Below, in pieces: positions 24,658-32,262 of a stretch of 64,000 bases of DNA. The DNA is taken from assembly GCA_965222505.1 (NCBI GenBank), contig OZ244956.1, positions 434,001 to 498,000 of the forward strand, written 5' to 3'. Numbering within the stretch: position 1 is the stretch's first letter; every line of letters begins with the position of its first letter. The notes below the pieces were generated by a model, which did not search any database, was not told where the DNA came from, and worked only from the letters and a program-made list of their open reading frames with translations. Source of the DNA: G965222505 sp965222505. GTDB lineage: Bacteria; Bacteroidota; Rhodothermia; Rhodothermales; DATKEJ01. The position numbers and the translations under genes are program-made.

Positions 24658-25883
24658 ACATAATTTATGGCATCAACAGCTTCGAAGCGGCTGGCTTTGA
24701 AAGCGGGGTAGAACACGGCAAGCAGAACCATCACTAATATGGCCCCAAACCCATTTCCGATGTGGCCCCAGTTGAGTTGTGGATAGATCATGGACCCAAT
24801 GCCCATAGCATTCAGGCCCTCGGCAAAGGTACTCAGGTCCAGTCCAACCCGGCTCCAGTAGCCGATAAATCCGAGGGCCACGATGGTCCCCAGGGCACAC
24901 CCGAACAACACGATGAAAACGGACTCCAGGTACAGCATAGCCCGGATTTGCCGGGGCCGCACACCGTTGGCGCTCATGATACCGATCTCATGAATCCGTT
25001 CGAAAATGACCATCAAAAACGAGTTGATGATCGTAAATGCAATGGCCGTAAACAAAATCACCACCAGCAGTACACCGGAATAATCGTACATCTGAAGCAT
25101 CACGACCAACATCGGATAGCGGTCTTCCCAGGATAAGACTTCCAGCTTCTCCTGCGGGAGCCTGGCCCTTACCTCCTGCATGGCCCCGGCCAACTCCACC
25201 CCCGGATCAAGCCGAAGGGACACAACAGAAGCCTGGCCCGGGCCATACCCGATCAAATCACGCGCGGCCGTCTGGGTGATGAAGACGGTTGATTTGTCAA
25301 AGTCACTGCTTGTACTTTTGAATAGACCGACCACCCGAAAGGCCCCGGCCCCGATTTCGTTATCGAGGTCGTTGGCCATGAGCACCACTTTTTCGCCGAG
25401 GGTCACGTTGAGTTTTTCGGCCATGGCCTGGCCGATCACGACAGATGCGTCTCCGCCTTCAGCTTCCAGATAGGTCCCTTCCACCACAGACTCTGCCACG
25501 GACGTTACAGTGGGTTCAATTACGGGATCAACCCCCAGAATGACGACACCGGCAGCCTGCTCGGCGCTATTGACCATGCCGGGCGATGAAATCCGGGAGG
25601 CCACAGCCATGCCTTCGGCTCCGGCTAACGATTGTTCTATTGCACGAACATCGTCCAGGATTAGCTTGATGTCCGGATTTTCCTGGTATCCTTCCTGCGC
25701 AATCTGAATATGCCCCCCTTGCAGGTGTAAGGATGAACGAATCATCTCAGCAGAGATGCCATCCATAAAACTTACCGCGCCCAGAAAGCTGAACACACCG
25801 ATGGCAATGACCAATACCAGTACGGTCGTCCGACGGGTATTCCGCCAGAGGTTTCGCCATGCGATTTTTGTCATGATAGACAT
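24654..25883 (-). CDS. FtsX/LolC-like ABC transporter permease
   Basis: 409 residues with one N-terminal membrane helix (about 18-40), a periplasmic MacB-like domain (about 45-260) and three C-terminal helices, the LolCE/MacB topology. MTKIAWRNLWRNTRRTTVL is the usual N-terminus and EIGIMSANGVRPRQIRAMLY the conserved FtsX core. It begins 7 bases after its sister permease. The two permeases would pair as a heterodimer with the ATPase to extract or export a lipid-linked cargo from the inner membrane. Confidence 0.93.
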   Translation of the reverse strand: MSIMTKIAWRNLWRNTRRTTVLVLVIAIGVFSFLGAVSFMDGISAEMIRSSLHLQGGHIQIAQEGYQENPDIKLILDDVRAIEQSLAGAEGMAVASRISSPGMVNSAEQAAGVVILGVDPVIEPTVTSVAESVVEGTYLEAEGGDASVVIGQAMAEKLNVTLGEKVVLMANDLDNEIGAGAFRVVGLFKSTSSDFDKSTVFITQTAARDLIGYGPGQASVVSLRLDPGVELAGAMQEVRARLPQEKLEVLSWEDRYPMLVVMLQMYDYSGVLLVVILFTAIAFTIINSFLMVIFERIHEIGIMSANGVRPRQIRAMLYLESVFIVLFGCALGTIVALGFIGYWSRVGLDLSTFAEGLNAMGIGSMIYPQLNWGHIGNGFGAILVMVLLAVFYPAFKASRFEAVDAINYV

Positions 25884-25890
25884 GGCTGCA

Positions 25891-27123
25891 TTACCGCTTG
25901 GTTAAGGCTTCGATGGGGGTCATGCGCTGTACCTTGTAGATGGGGTACAGCATGGCCAGCACCGAGGCAATGGCCACCCACCGCATCGGCTGGACGAACA
26001 CGCGGGGCCGGACCGAAAACGTGATGGCTTCGAGGTTGAACCCGAAGTCCTCGTAGATATCAATGAGGTTCTGGCTCAAGGGAATCGACTGGTCTTCGAG
26101 GGTCAGGGCGAGGATCAGGATGGCGAGCAAGCCGACCATCAGCGCGATGAACACTTTGAAGAACAGTTCCGCCATCACGAGCAAACTGATCTGGTAGGGT
26201 TTCATCCCAATGGCCTGCATGACCCCGAACTCCTGCGTACGCTCCAGGACGCTCATGGTCGTGGTATTGAAGATCTCAAAGCCGAGAAGCAAAAGCAGGA
26301 AGAAATAGAAAATCATATTCCCGGCATCATCCAGTGCGCGGGTTTGCTGTAGCTCGGGCATCAGCTCACGCCAAGGCATCACCTCATAATCCGCCTCGGG
26401 TAACTGGGCCTTCAGGTTGGCCGCGTAAACATCGGCCTGCTGAAAATCGTCAGTGCGGAGGACCAGTTCGGTGAAGCGGCCTTGCATGGCAAAGAGTTCC
26501 TGTGCATCCTGCAACGTCATGATCATCATAGACCGATCCACATCCGGGGACCCGGTCCGGAGCAATCCCTTGACGGCATACAGATCGGCTCCCATTTCGT
26601 TACGATACCCCTGCGTGAGGGCCACGACGGTATCGCCTACTGCAACCGAGAGGTTTTCGGCCATGGTACGCCCGAGCAATACATGGTGGTCGTCGCTTGA
26701 GGTCAGGGCCTGGCCTTCGGTTAGATTGGTGGAGAAGGATGTGACGTTTTGCTCGGCCTCCGGTTCGATCCCCAGGATTACCCCGCCCGTACTGGATGCA
26801 TCCGAACTCACCAGGCCGAACCCGGTCAGACGCTTGCTGAAGTTGGAGACCTGGGGATAGGCTTTGAAGAAGTCGGCCCAGTCTTGCTCGGCGGTGGTGA
26901 GTGCGTAATTGAAGGTTTGCTCGTCGTCGTATCCGGCGCGGTGGATTTGAAGCTCACCCGAAAAGAGCCGAACGGCATGGCTTTCCATGGCCTCGTAGGT
27001 ACCATTCTGGACCGAATTTGCAAATGCGATGAGTAATACCGAGAAGGTAATCGCCCCCATGGTAAGCAGGCTCCGGCGACGGTTCCGCCAGACGTTTCGC
27101 CAGGCCAACTTGAGGTATTTCAT
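25891..27123 (-). CDS. FtsX/LolC-like ABC transporter permease
   Basis: 410 residues with the same topology as the next gene: N-terminal LAWRNVWRNRRRSLLTMGAI helix, a large periplasmic domain and three C-terminal helices with the FtsX core EFGVMQAIGMKPYQISLLVM. It overlaps the LolA-like gene by 4 bases (ATGA), indicating coupled translation. The two permeases are clearly diverged paralogues rather than a recent copy. Confidence 0.93.
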   Translation of the reverse strand: MKYLKLAWRNVWRNRRRSLLTMGAITFSVLLIAFANSVQNGTYEAMESHAVRLFSGELQIHRAGYDDEQTFNYALTTAEQDWADFFKAYPQVSNFSKRLTGFGLVSSDASSTGGVILGIEPEAEQNVTSFSTNLTEGQALTSSDDHHVLLGRTMAENLSVAVGDTVVALTQGYRNEMGADLYAVKGLLRTGSPDVDRSMMIMTLQDAQELFAMQGRFTELVLRTDDFQQADVYAANLKAQLPEADYEVMPWRELMPELQQTRALDDAGNMIFYFFLLLLLGFEIFNTTTMSVLERTQEFGVMQAIGMKPYQISLLVMAELFFKVFIALMVGLLAILILALTLEDQSIPLSQNLIDIYEDFGFNLEAITFSVRPRVFVQPMRWVAIASVLAMLYPIYKVQRMTPIEALTKR

Positions 27124-27881
27124 CGCCGGGCACGCCGAAGGTTTTGTTGGGTGAATGTGGATTTGGGGATGCGCTTGTCGAAGTTGGTTTCCATCATCAC
27201 CATGATCGTCTTGTGGCCGGGTTTTTTATCGTCCACCAGTTCCATCCGGGCCGGGATGGTGCGCCCGCCCATGGGTTTGATGTCTGAAAAGTGTAAGGTT
27301 CGGATGGGTTCATCCCGTTCGTTGTAGTACACGGCACGAACAGGAATGTAGTCTTCCTTCCGAATCCACTCCACCACACGGTCCCACGTTACGGGTGCAT
27401 CAGGTTTGGCCTTGAGTTCAATTTTGTAAACCGGCTGTCCGTCCAGTTCTTCTTCCCCCAGGAGGTGATGGGAATAATCCTCGACAATACTGGATTCCTT
27501 GACCAGGTCGTCGTTGGTCAGGTCGGTACCCATCCACGACTGAAGCATCATCGAGGGGGGAATCTTGATGGCCCGGTTGATTTTGGGGACGTATTGCCAC
27601 ATCTCCCGCTCAATCTTCAGAAAGGATACCCCACGGTCCTTGGCGGGCTCCAAGATGCGGATAAACGATTTTTCCGTGCCCGCATTCCAGTATTCGAGCG
27701 TCATGGAGCGCTCCCAATCCGGCCGAACAACACGGATCTCCTGAATCCCTTGCTGGGAATCTCCCCGCATCAATGCATCAGAGGCCTTAACAATTTCCGT
27801 AGCCGTAGGCTGAGCAACAAGAAGCCCCGGCAAGAGTAGCAAAATGAAATAAATACCGGGGAGGCTAAGGCGTATGGACAT
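27120..27881 (-). CDS. LolA-like outer-membrane lipoprotein-sorting protein (COG2834 type)
   Basis: 253 residues with a signal peptide (GIYFILLLLPGLLVAQP). The mature part is a half-barrel of the LolA/LppX type: EIVKASDALMRGDSQQGIQE, then REMWQYVPKINRAIKIPPSM and a SFIRILEPAKDRGVSFLK region, as in COG2834/DUF4292-like proteins found beside FtsX permeases or RND exporters. It should carry a lipid or lipoprotein across the periplasm. First gene of the five-gene operon; a terminator-like hairpin lies about 70 bases upstream of its start. Confidence 0.88.
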   Translation of the reverse strand: MSIRLSLPGIYFILLLLPGLLVAQPTATEIVKASDALMRGDSQQGIQEIRVVRPDWERSMTLEYWNAGTEKSFIRILEPAKDRGVSFLKIEREMWQYVPKINRAIKIPPSMMLQSWMGTDLTNDDLVKESSIVEDYSHHLLGEEELDGQPVYKIELKAKPDAPVTWDRVVEWIRKEDYIPVRAVYYNERDEPIRTLHFSDIKPMGGRTIPARMELVDDKKPGHKTIMVMMETNFDKRIPKSTFTQQNLRRARR

Positions 27882-27919
27882 ACAGATAAATAGGCTTCAG
27901 TAAGCAAACGACGTCCAGC

Positions 27920-27940
27920 GTACGCCGCATGCCGCACGCC
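27920..27940. repeat. Heptad array (GYRYGCC type)
   Basis: Three contiguous heptamers GTACGCC, GCATGCC and GCACGCC at 27920-27940, in 7-base phase, inside the leader of the LolA operon and just downstream (on that strand) of the hairpin at 27953-27992. Confidence 0.55.
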
Positions 27941-27952
27941 AGTTTCCTGCAT

Positions 27953-27992
27953 AAAAAAAGGAGCCGACCTGCAGCCTCGGCTGGCCGGCTCC
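27953..27992 (-). terminator. Strong intrinsic terminator in the leader of the LolA operon
   Basis: On the minus strand GGAGCCG pairs with CGGCTCC (27986-27992 with 27960-27966), followed directly by seven Ts (27953-27959). Inside the loop AGCCGA can pair with the same 3' arm, so two alternative stems exist. It lies about 70 bases upstream of the lolA-like ATG and 340 bases past the preceding minus-strand gene. It could be an attenuator or the end of a short untranslated RNA from the 28.0-28.1 kb region. Confidence 0.7.
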
Positions 27993-28138
27993 TGATCCCT
28001 TTACCCTCACTATGCGTTGATTTGCATATACAAACCTGGTCATGATGGCGAAATGCATATGGCCAACACAAGCAAGCTTGCGGGTGCTAACTTCGGACCT
28101 TGTCAAGTGTTTAGCTAACGGGATTTCTTGGCAAAGCA

Positions 28139-28323
28139 TGTAGGGGAGATCCTGCGCAGGATGTGGGTGAAACCCTTACAAGGTTTCGCGTACGATGTTT
28201 GACGCACAACGTACAACTATTGTTATCTCTTATAAACATTCTGCTTAAGCATGGCACGTATTGGAAATTCCTGGTTTGAACGCGTCTGGATTGGGCGGTG
28301 ATCTTGTAAGGTATCCCCCTACA
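28139..28323. repeat. 185-bp element with nested inverted ends (TGTAGGGG type)
   Basis: Outer ends TGTAGGGGAGAT (28139-28150) and ATCCCCCTACA (28313-28323) are inverted; inner arms CCTTACAAG (28174-28182) and CTTGTAAGG (28303-28311) are inverted too. The interior holds in-phase heptamers CGTACGA, CGCACAA, CGTACAA (28189-28216). No coding capacity. It occupies most of the 454-base gap 27882-28335 and looks like a MITE. Confidence 0.6.
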
Positions 28324-28335
28324 TTTTGAAGAGGA

Positions 28336-28944
28336 TTACCTCGGGGGGATATCCAGGGCTTCATAGCCATAGGGTTGAAGATAAGGACCGGCACGGTCGT
28401 AAAATTCGACCAGATTCGGAAGGAATTCCGAGTAGACCTGAAAGTTGTACCGAATGATTCGCCCTGTAAACGCATCCTGAACGCCAATAAATTGATTTAA
28501 TGTTGCCTCGTTGATTTTTTCGATGTAGTCTTGCAAGGCGTAGGCATTGACAATCGCGTTGGCCGTTTCGAAATCGATATACTCAAATGCACCGGTTGCC
28601 AACGCGGCCTGATACGAGCCGGACCGAATAAACGGAGGTGCCGCTCCCGACCATCCCGGGAGTTTATTCGGACGTACTTCGTCCAGATCGGTTGCCTGTG
28701 CCACGCTGTCAATCTGGGCAATGATCATCTTTATGTAGGCCGTCTTTTGGGTTGCCTGCATCCTGTTCTGAGACAACTCCCGTGCAATACTCCGCAGCAC
28801 CGCATCCGTAGTCTCGGCCCGTGCCCGGTCCGCACGCCATTCGTTGACCCAAAAGCCGAGTGCCACCCCAAACACCAGGGTTAGCAATTCGGCGAGCAGA
28901 GCCCCCCACCGGATCGAGGTCGTCTTGCTGATTGATTTCAACAT
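28336..28944 (-). CDS. Single-pass membrane protein of unknown function
   Basis: 202 residues. A membrane helix near the N-terminus (WGALLAELLTLVFGVALGFW) is followed by VNEWRADRARAET and a helical, probably periplasmic domain with no catalytic motif. The N-terminal block (helix ending GFWVNEWR then SIARELSQNR) is common in a family of uncharacterised Bacteroidota/Rhodothermota proteins. It is followed by the Gfo/Idh/MocA gene upstream on the same strand, separated by a heptad array. I cannot assign a function. Confidence 0.7.
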   Translation of the reverse strand: MLKSISKTTSIRWGALLAELLTLVFGVALGFWVNEWRADRARAETTDAVLRSIARELSQNRMQATQKTAYIKMIIAQIDSVAQATDLDEVRPNKLPGWSGAAPPFIRSGSYQAALATGAFEYIDFETANAIVNAYALQDYIEKINEATLNQFIGVQDAFTGRIIRYNFQVYSEFLPNLVEFYDRAGPYLQPYGYEALDIPPR

Positions 28945-28958
28945 GTTTTATTCGTTCT

Positions 28959-28979
28959 ACGTGCGACGTTCTACGTAAT
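28959..28979. repeat. Heptad array (ACGTGCG)
   Basis: ACGTGCG, ACGTTCT and ACGTAAT lie in 7-base phase at 28959-28979, between the membrane-protein start (28944) and the oxidoreductase stop (28995). Confidence 0.7.
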
Positions 28980-28994
28980 CCGTTCCATCCTGCT

Positions 28995-30260
28995 TTATAC
29001 AGCCGGAATGGTCAGGGCATCCGAAGCATGAAGTGCTTCATGGCCGATATTGATGGCAACCGAGCCGCGCAGGCCGATGTCAACGCCAGCTATGGTATTC
29101 GGATCATTGCGATGAACATGGTCCAGGAAGGAAACCAGTTGGGTACGGGTAGAATTGGCATTGGCCTGCACCGCAAGCGGGGCCCCCCTGCTTTCCCAGG
29201 GATCGTTTTCCCACTTGAGGGTTTTGCCGGATGTAATGATTTGCGCATCGGCTTCGGCATCCGGCGTTTCGGCCCAGCCGGGGTCTTCTACACCGGCTTC
29301 CTTGTAGAGCAGCCCGCGCCGTTCCGTCAGCATGAGGGTGCCGTTGGTACCCATGATCAATTCGGAGGCTCCTTCGAAAGCATTGGTCTGAATGGAAGAG
29401 AACGTTACCCGAACATCGTACGGTTCGCCTCCTGCTTCATAGGGGGGCTGATGGTGGTTATAGATACAATAGATGTTGTCGAACACTTCGCGCCCGTCGC
29501 GCCAGTAATCGAGTCCGCCGGTGGCCATCACTTGATAGGGATAGGTGCCGAGGAACCATGCGGCCACATCCATCTGATGACTGGCCAGTTCCGTTATGAG
29601 GCCGTGGGAGTAGGGATGATACAACCGCCAGTTGATACGCCGTTCCAGTGCTTCCCACTGAGGGTCTGTCTTGGGTGCCGGCACGGGCCTCCGCCAACTC
29701 CCGTTGCGGTGCCACTGGCACTTTACCGATGTGATGCGCCCCAATCGGCCTTCCTCGACCCATTGTCTGGCCGTCTGGTAGATGCTGCTGGACCGACGCT
29801 GAAACCCCACCTGGAAAACGGCTTCTTTGGAGGCTACCAGTTCCGCCAACTGCTGGGCCTGCTCGTTACTGTAGCACATGGACTTCTCGCAAAACACCCC
29901 AGCCCCCGCTTCCAGCGCCTTGGCCGACATCTCATAATGCAGATGCAGCGGCACGGCCACCACCACGGCCTGGGGCTGAATGTCCTTGAGCATCTGATCG
30001 TAATCCAGAAAGGACTTCACCTGTGGCCCTGCCGCCTCTGCCCCATTGGCCAGGTGGGGTTCGTAATCATCGCACACGGCCACAATCTCGGCCTGTTTGA
30101 TGGTGGTCAGGTTGCGGACCAGCTCCGTCCCCCGCCCGCCTGTGCCCACCACTGCCACACGAACCGTATTCCGACGGCCCATATTTTTTAGGATGTATGG
30201 CCCACCAAAAGCCAGCGTTGAAGATTGGGCAAGAAAGGTGCGACGATCGATGGGTTTCAT
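28995..30260 (-). CDS. Gfo/Idh/MocA family oxidoreductase with Tat signal
   Basis: 421 residues from ATG 30260 (an in-frame TTG 9 bases upstream is less likely). The N-terminus has a twin-arginine motif (RRTFLAQSSTLAFGG), so the folded, cofactor-loaded enzyme is probably exported. RVAVVGTGGRGTELVRNL is the NAD(P) Rossmann motif and AGAGVFCEKSMCYSNEQA is the usual EKP block with Ser in place of Pro. Secreted members act on sugars, inositols or glycan residues; substrate unknown. It begins 5 bases after the ApbE stop. Confidence 0.9.
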   Translation of the reverse strand: MKPIDRRTFLAQSSTLAFGGPYILKNMGRRNTVRVAVVGTGGRGTELVRNLTTIKQAEIVAVCDDYEPHLANGAEAAGPQVKSFLDYDQMLKDIQPQAVVVAVPLHLHYEMSAKALEAGAGVFCEKSMCYSNEQAQQLAELVASKEAVFQVGFQRRSSSIYQTARQWVEEGRLGRITSVKCQWHRNGSWRRPVPAPKTDPQWEALERRINWRLYHPYSHGLITELASHQMDVAAWFLGTYPYQVMATGGLDYWRDGREVFDNIYCIYNHHQPPYEAGGEPYDVRVTFSSIQTNAFEGASELIMGTNGTLMLTERRGLLYKEAGVEDPGWAETPDAEADAQIITSGKTLKWENDPWESRGAPLAVQANANSTRTQLVSFLDHVHRNDPNTIAGVDIGLRGSVAINIGHEALHASDALTIPAV

Positions 30261-30265
30261 ACGGG

Positions 30266-31114
30266 TCAAGACGTAGGATGAAGCCAGGATACCTCCACTT
30301 CACCATTCTGCGGATGAAGCCAGGCAACCTGTAATATGGCAAGCCCGGGATTGGACTGCAAGAACAAACGGACGGTTTCACGCCCCATCATCAAGAAGGC
30401 CGTAGACCATACTTCAGCAGCCAGCGCTGTTGGGGCAAAGACGGCGCATATGGCCGCTTCGGTGAGGGGTTGTCCGGTGTGGGGATTAATCAGGTCAGAG
30501 ACGTGCCCCTCGGTCGGGAAATGTCCAGAGCACGAAAATCCGCCCTCCTGTAGCACCCATTCCAGCGGCGATGCCCCCTCAAAGGGTGGAGCCATGTAAA
30601 GCGGCCAGGGGTGCCCGTTGGCATGCATACCTTTGGCCCAAACAGAACTCGTCCCCCCATGCATGAGCGCATCGGTAATGCCGTACCGTTCTAAAATCTT
30701 TCCCGCACGGTCAAGCGCATATCCCTTGCCATATCCCCCAAGATCGAGCGCAACATCCTTATTGAAAAACTGCACCAGACGCGCCTGAAGATCCCAACCT
30801 ATCTTTTCTTCAAATTGACCCGTTCCGGCAACGGCCACATTGAAATAACCTTTCGTGGCCGTATACCAATGGGCGGCATCCTGCAAGACTTGCATGAGTT
30901 CTATAGAGACCTGGACTGAACCGGAAACGGCTTCCTGGTTTAGTCGGGCGACCTCGGCTGCCGGATCATACCTGGACAACAAGCCTTCAACCCGCCGAAT
31001 TTCCTCCATTACCAACTGTCCCACTGCCTCCAGATGCACATCATCTTCCCCGACCAACCACAGCTCAAAGTGGGTCGCCATAGCGCGGCAGGATTTGTAA
31101 ACGGTCTGGCTCAT
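30266..31114 (-). CDS. apbE: FAD:protein FMN transferase (ApbE family)
   Basis: 282 residues from ATG 31114. The core signatures are DLGGYGKGYALDRAG and HGGTSSVWAKG, and the metal-site block SDLINPHTGQPLTEAA; family members attach FMN covalently to Thr or Ser of respiratory flavoproteins such as NqrC/RnfG using FAD and magnesium. The usual GGD is GGT here, so activity should be checked. No signal peptide or lipobox is evident. It is upstream of the Tat-exported oxidoreductase and directly follows the IS982-like element. Confidence 0.85.
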   Translation of the reverse strand: MSQTVYKSCRAMATHFELWLVGEDDVHLEAVGQLVMEEIRRVEGLLSRYDPAAEVARLNQEAVSGSVQVSIELMQVLQDAAHWYTATKGYFNVAVAGTGQFEEKIGWDLQARLVQFFNKDVALDLGGYGKGYALDRAGKILERYGITDALMHGGTSSVWAKGMHANGHPWPLYMAPPFEGASPLEWVLQEGGFSCSGHFPTEGHVSDLINPHTGQPLTEAAICAVFAPTALAAEVWSTAFLMMGRETVRLFLQSNPGLAILQVAWLHPQNGEVEVSWLHPTS

Positions 31115-31198
31115 CAATAACCTGTTGTCTCAGTGGTCATCAGAAGATCAAAGATGAAGGATCGATAGTCAAGAGCCATTGACATTCCACTCTCAACA

Positions 31199-32183
31199 AT
31201 GCGAATCAAGAGTAGAAAGCGAGCATGAACATGGCCGCAGCGAGCCGACCATAGACATGAACCATCAAGCCTTTGGTCGAACGCACTTTTGAGGCTACTT
31301 CAATGCCCGTTTTCTCATTGATCCAGTTGAATAAACTTTCTATCGGCTGTCGCACCCGACTCACTGCCGTTGATTCGAGTTTCTGATCAAAATACAAACG
31401 TTTCTGCCCCTTCTTTCGCTTGACGGGGGTATATAGCGTAACATTCTGTTCTTTCTTAAGTTGCTCTTTGAGCTTGTCGTCACTGTAGATCTTGTCAGCG
31501 AAGAGTTCGCAGTCTTGCAAATACCCAAACAAGGGCCGAGCAAAACTCAAGTCATTCTCTGAAGCTGCTGAAATATGCAGCACCTCTGGTAAGGGAATCG
31601 ACTTGTTTTTCCGAGTGGCCAAGGCATGCACTTTGACACCATGATAATAGGTCTTCTGCGAGCTACAATAGCCCTTGTTGGCCACTTCACGGGCCACACG
31701 GGCACTACCGCTTCGACTGTTGTTTGCCAGCATCACCGGCATCGAATCCAAGATCTTGACCGATTCGACTAAGTGCTTACGCCCAGCTTGCCGGAGCATG
31801 GGTTCAATCAAGGCGTGAAAAACAGACCCGAGTGTGTTAACACGGTTTGCAAAAGCCTGATAACTCGGCAAGGCCGGAAACCAATCGAGTAGATGGTCCC
31901 GAGCGTAATCATGTATGGTTTTTATTTCTCTATGTTTACGCATAATGCCGAACAAGTAAAGCGTGATCGCTTCTTGGTCGCTGAACGCAGGCTTGTTGTT
32001 ATTACTGAATCTCTGGGCGTGCACCCAAAGGCCGTCTTCAAGTTGATCAGAGACGAACAAAAACAGGTCAATAAGCTTATATTGCCAATCCATAGAGCGT
32101 CGATTTGGTGTTTTGAGTGAGGGTTTGAAGATTCACTCTTAACATCTCGGCGCTCTATCGGGTTCTCAACCCTTGATTCGCAT
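31199..32183 (-). mobile_element. IS982-like insertion sequence, complete
   Basis: 985 bp with 15-bp terminal inverted repeats differing at one base: ATGCGAATCAAGAGT at 31199-31213 and the complement of ATGCGAATCAAGGGT at 32169-32183. The flanks carry a 5-bp direct repeat CAACA at 31194-31198 and 32184-32188. One transposase gene fills it. The near-perfect ends and duplication indicate a fairly recent insertion. Confidence 0.85.
31206..32093 (-). CDS. IS982-like DDE transposase
   Basis: 295 residues, full length for the family. The catalytic triad is readable: first Asp in KILDSMPVMLAN, second Asp in LFADKIYSDD, and Glu in QPIESLFNWINEKTGI (the YREK-like block). LLDWFPALPSYQAFANRVN is the IS982-type N-terminal region and YYHGVKVHALATRKN the core. 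No frameshift. It should move the surrounding element by cut-and-paste. Family assignment is from motif pattern; a generic IS4/IS5 superfamily call would also fit. Confidence 0.88.
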   Translation of the reverse strand: MDWQYKLIDLFLFVSDQLEDGLWVHAQRFSNNNKPAFSDQEAITLYLFGIMRKHREIKTIHDYARDHLLDWFPALPSYQAFANRVNTLGSVFHALIEPMLRQAGRKHLVESVKILDSMPVMLANNSRSGSARVAREVANKGYCSSQKTYYHGVKVHALATRKNKSIPLPEVLHISAASENDLSFARPLFGYLQDCELFADKIYSDDKLKEQLKKEQNVTLYTPVKRKKGQKRLYFDQKLESTAVSRVRQPIESLFNWINEKTGIEVASKVRSTKGLMVHVYGRLAAAMFMLAFYS

Positions 32184-32207
32184 CAACAATTATTTTTCAA
32201 TCACCAA

Positions 32208-32244
32208 CCACCACACGAGGCGTAGCCGACTGTACGAAATAAAT
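32208..32244. repeat. Dispersed 37-bp repeat, copy 2
   Basis: Matches 5745-5781 with one deleted A and one G to A change. Here it is between the right end of the IS982-like element and the start of the PKD/DUF1593 gene. ATCACCAATC follows at 32243-32252, resembling the heptad ATTGGTG family on the other strand. Confidence 0.7.
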
Positions 32245-32262
32245 CACCAATCTCTATCCCCC

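Noticed and set aside
28932..30191. 419-codon open frame on the plus strand
   Set aside because: It mirrors the Gfo/Idh/MocA gene on the other strand and shows no domain; the minus-strand protein has clear motifs.
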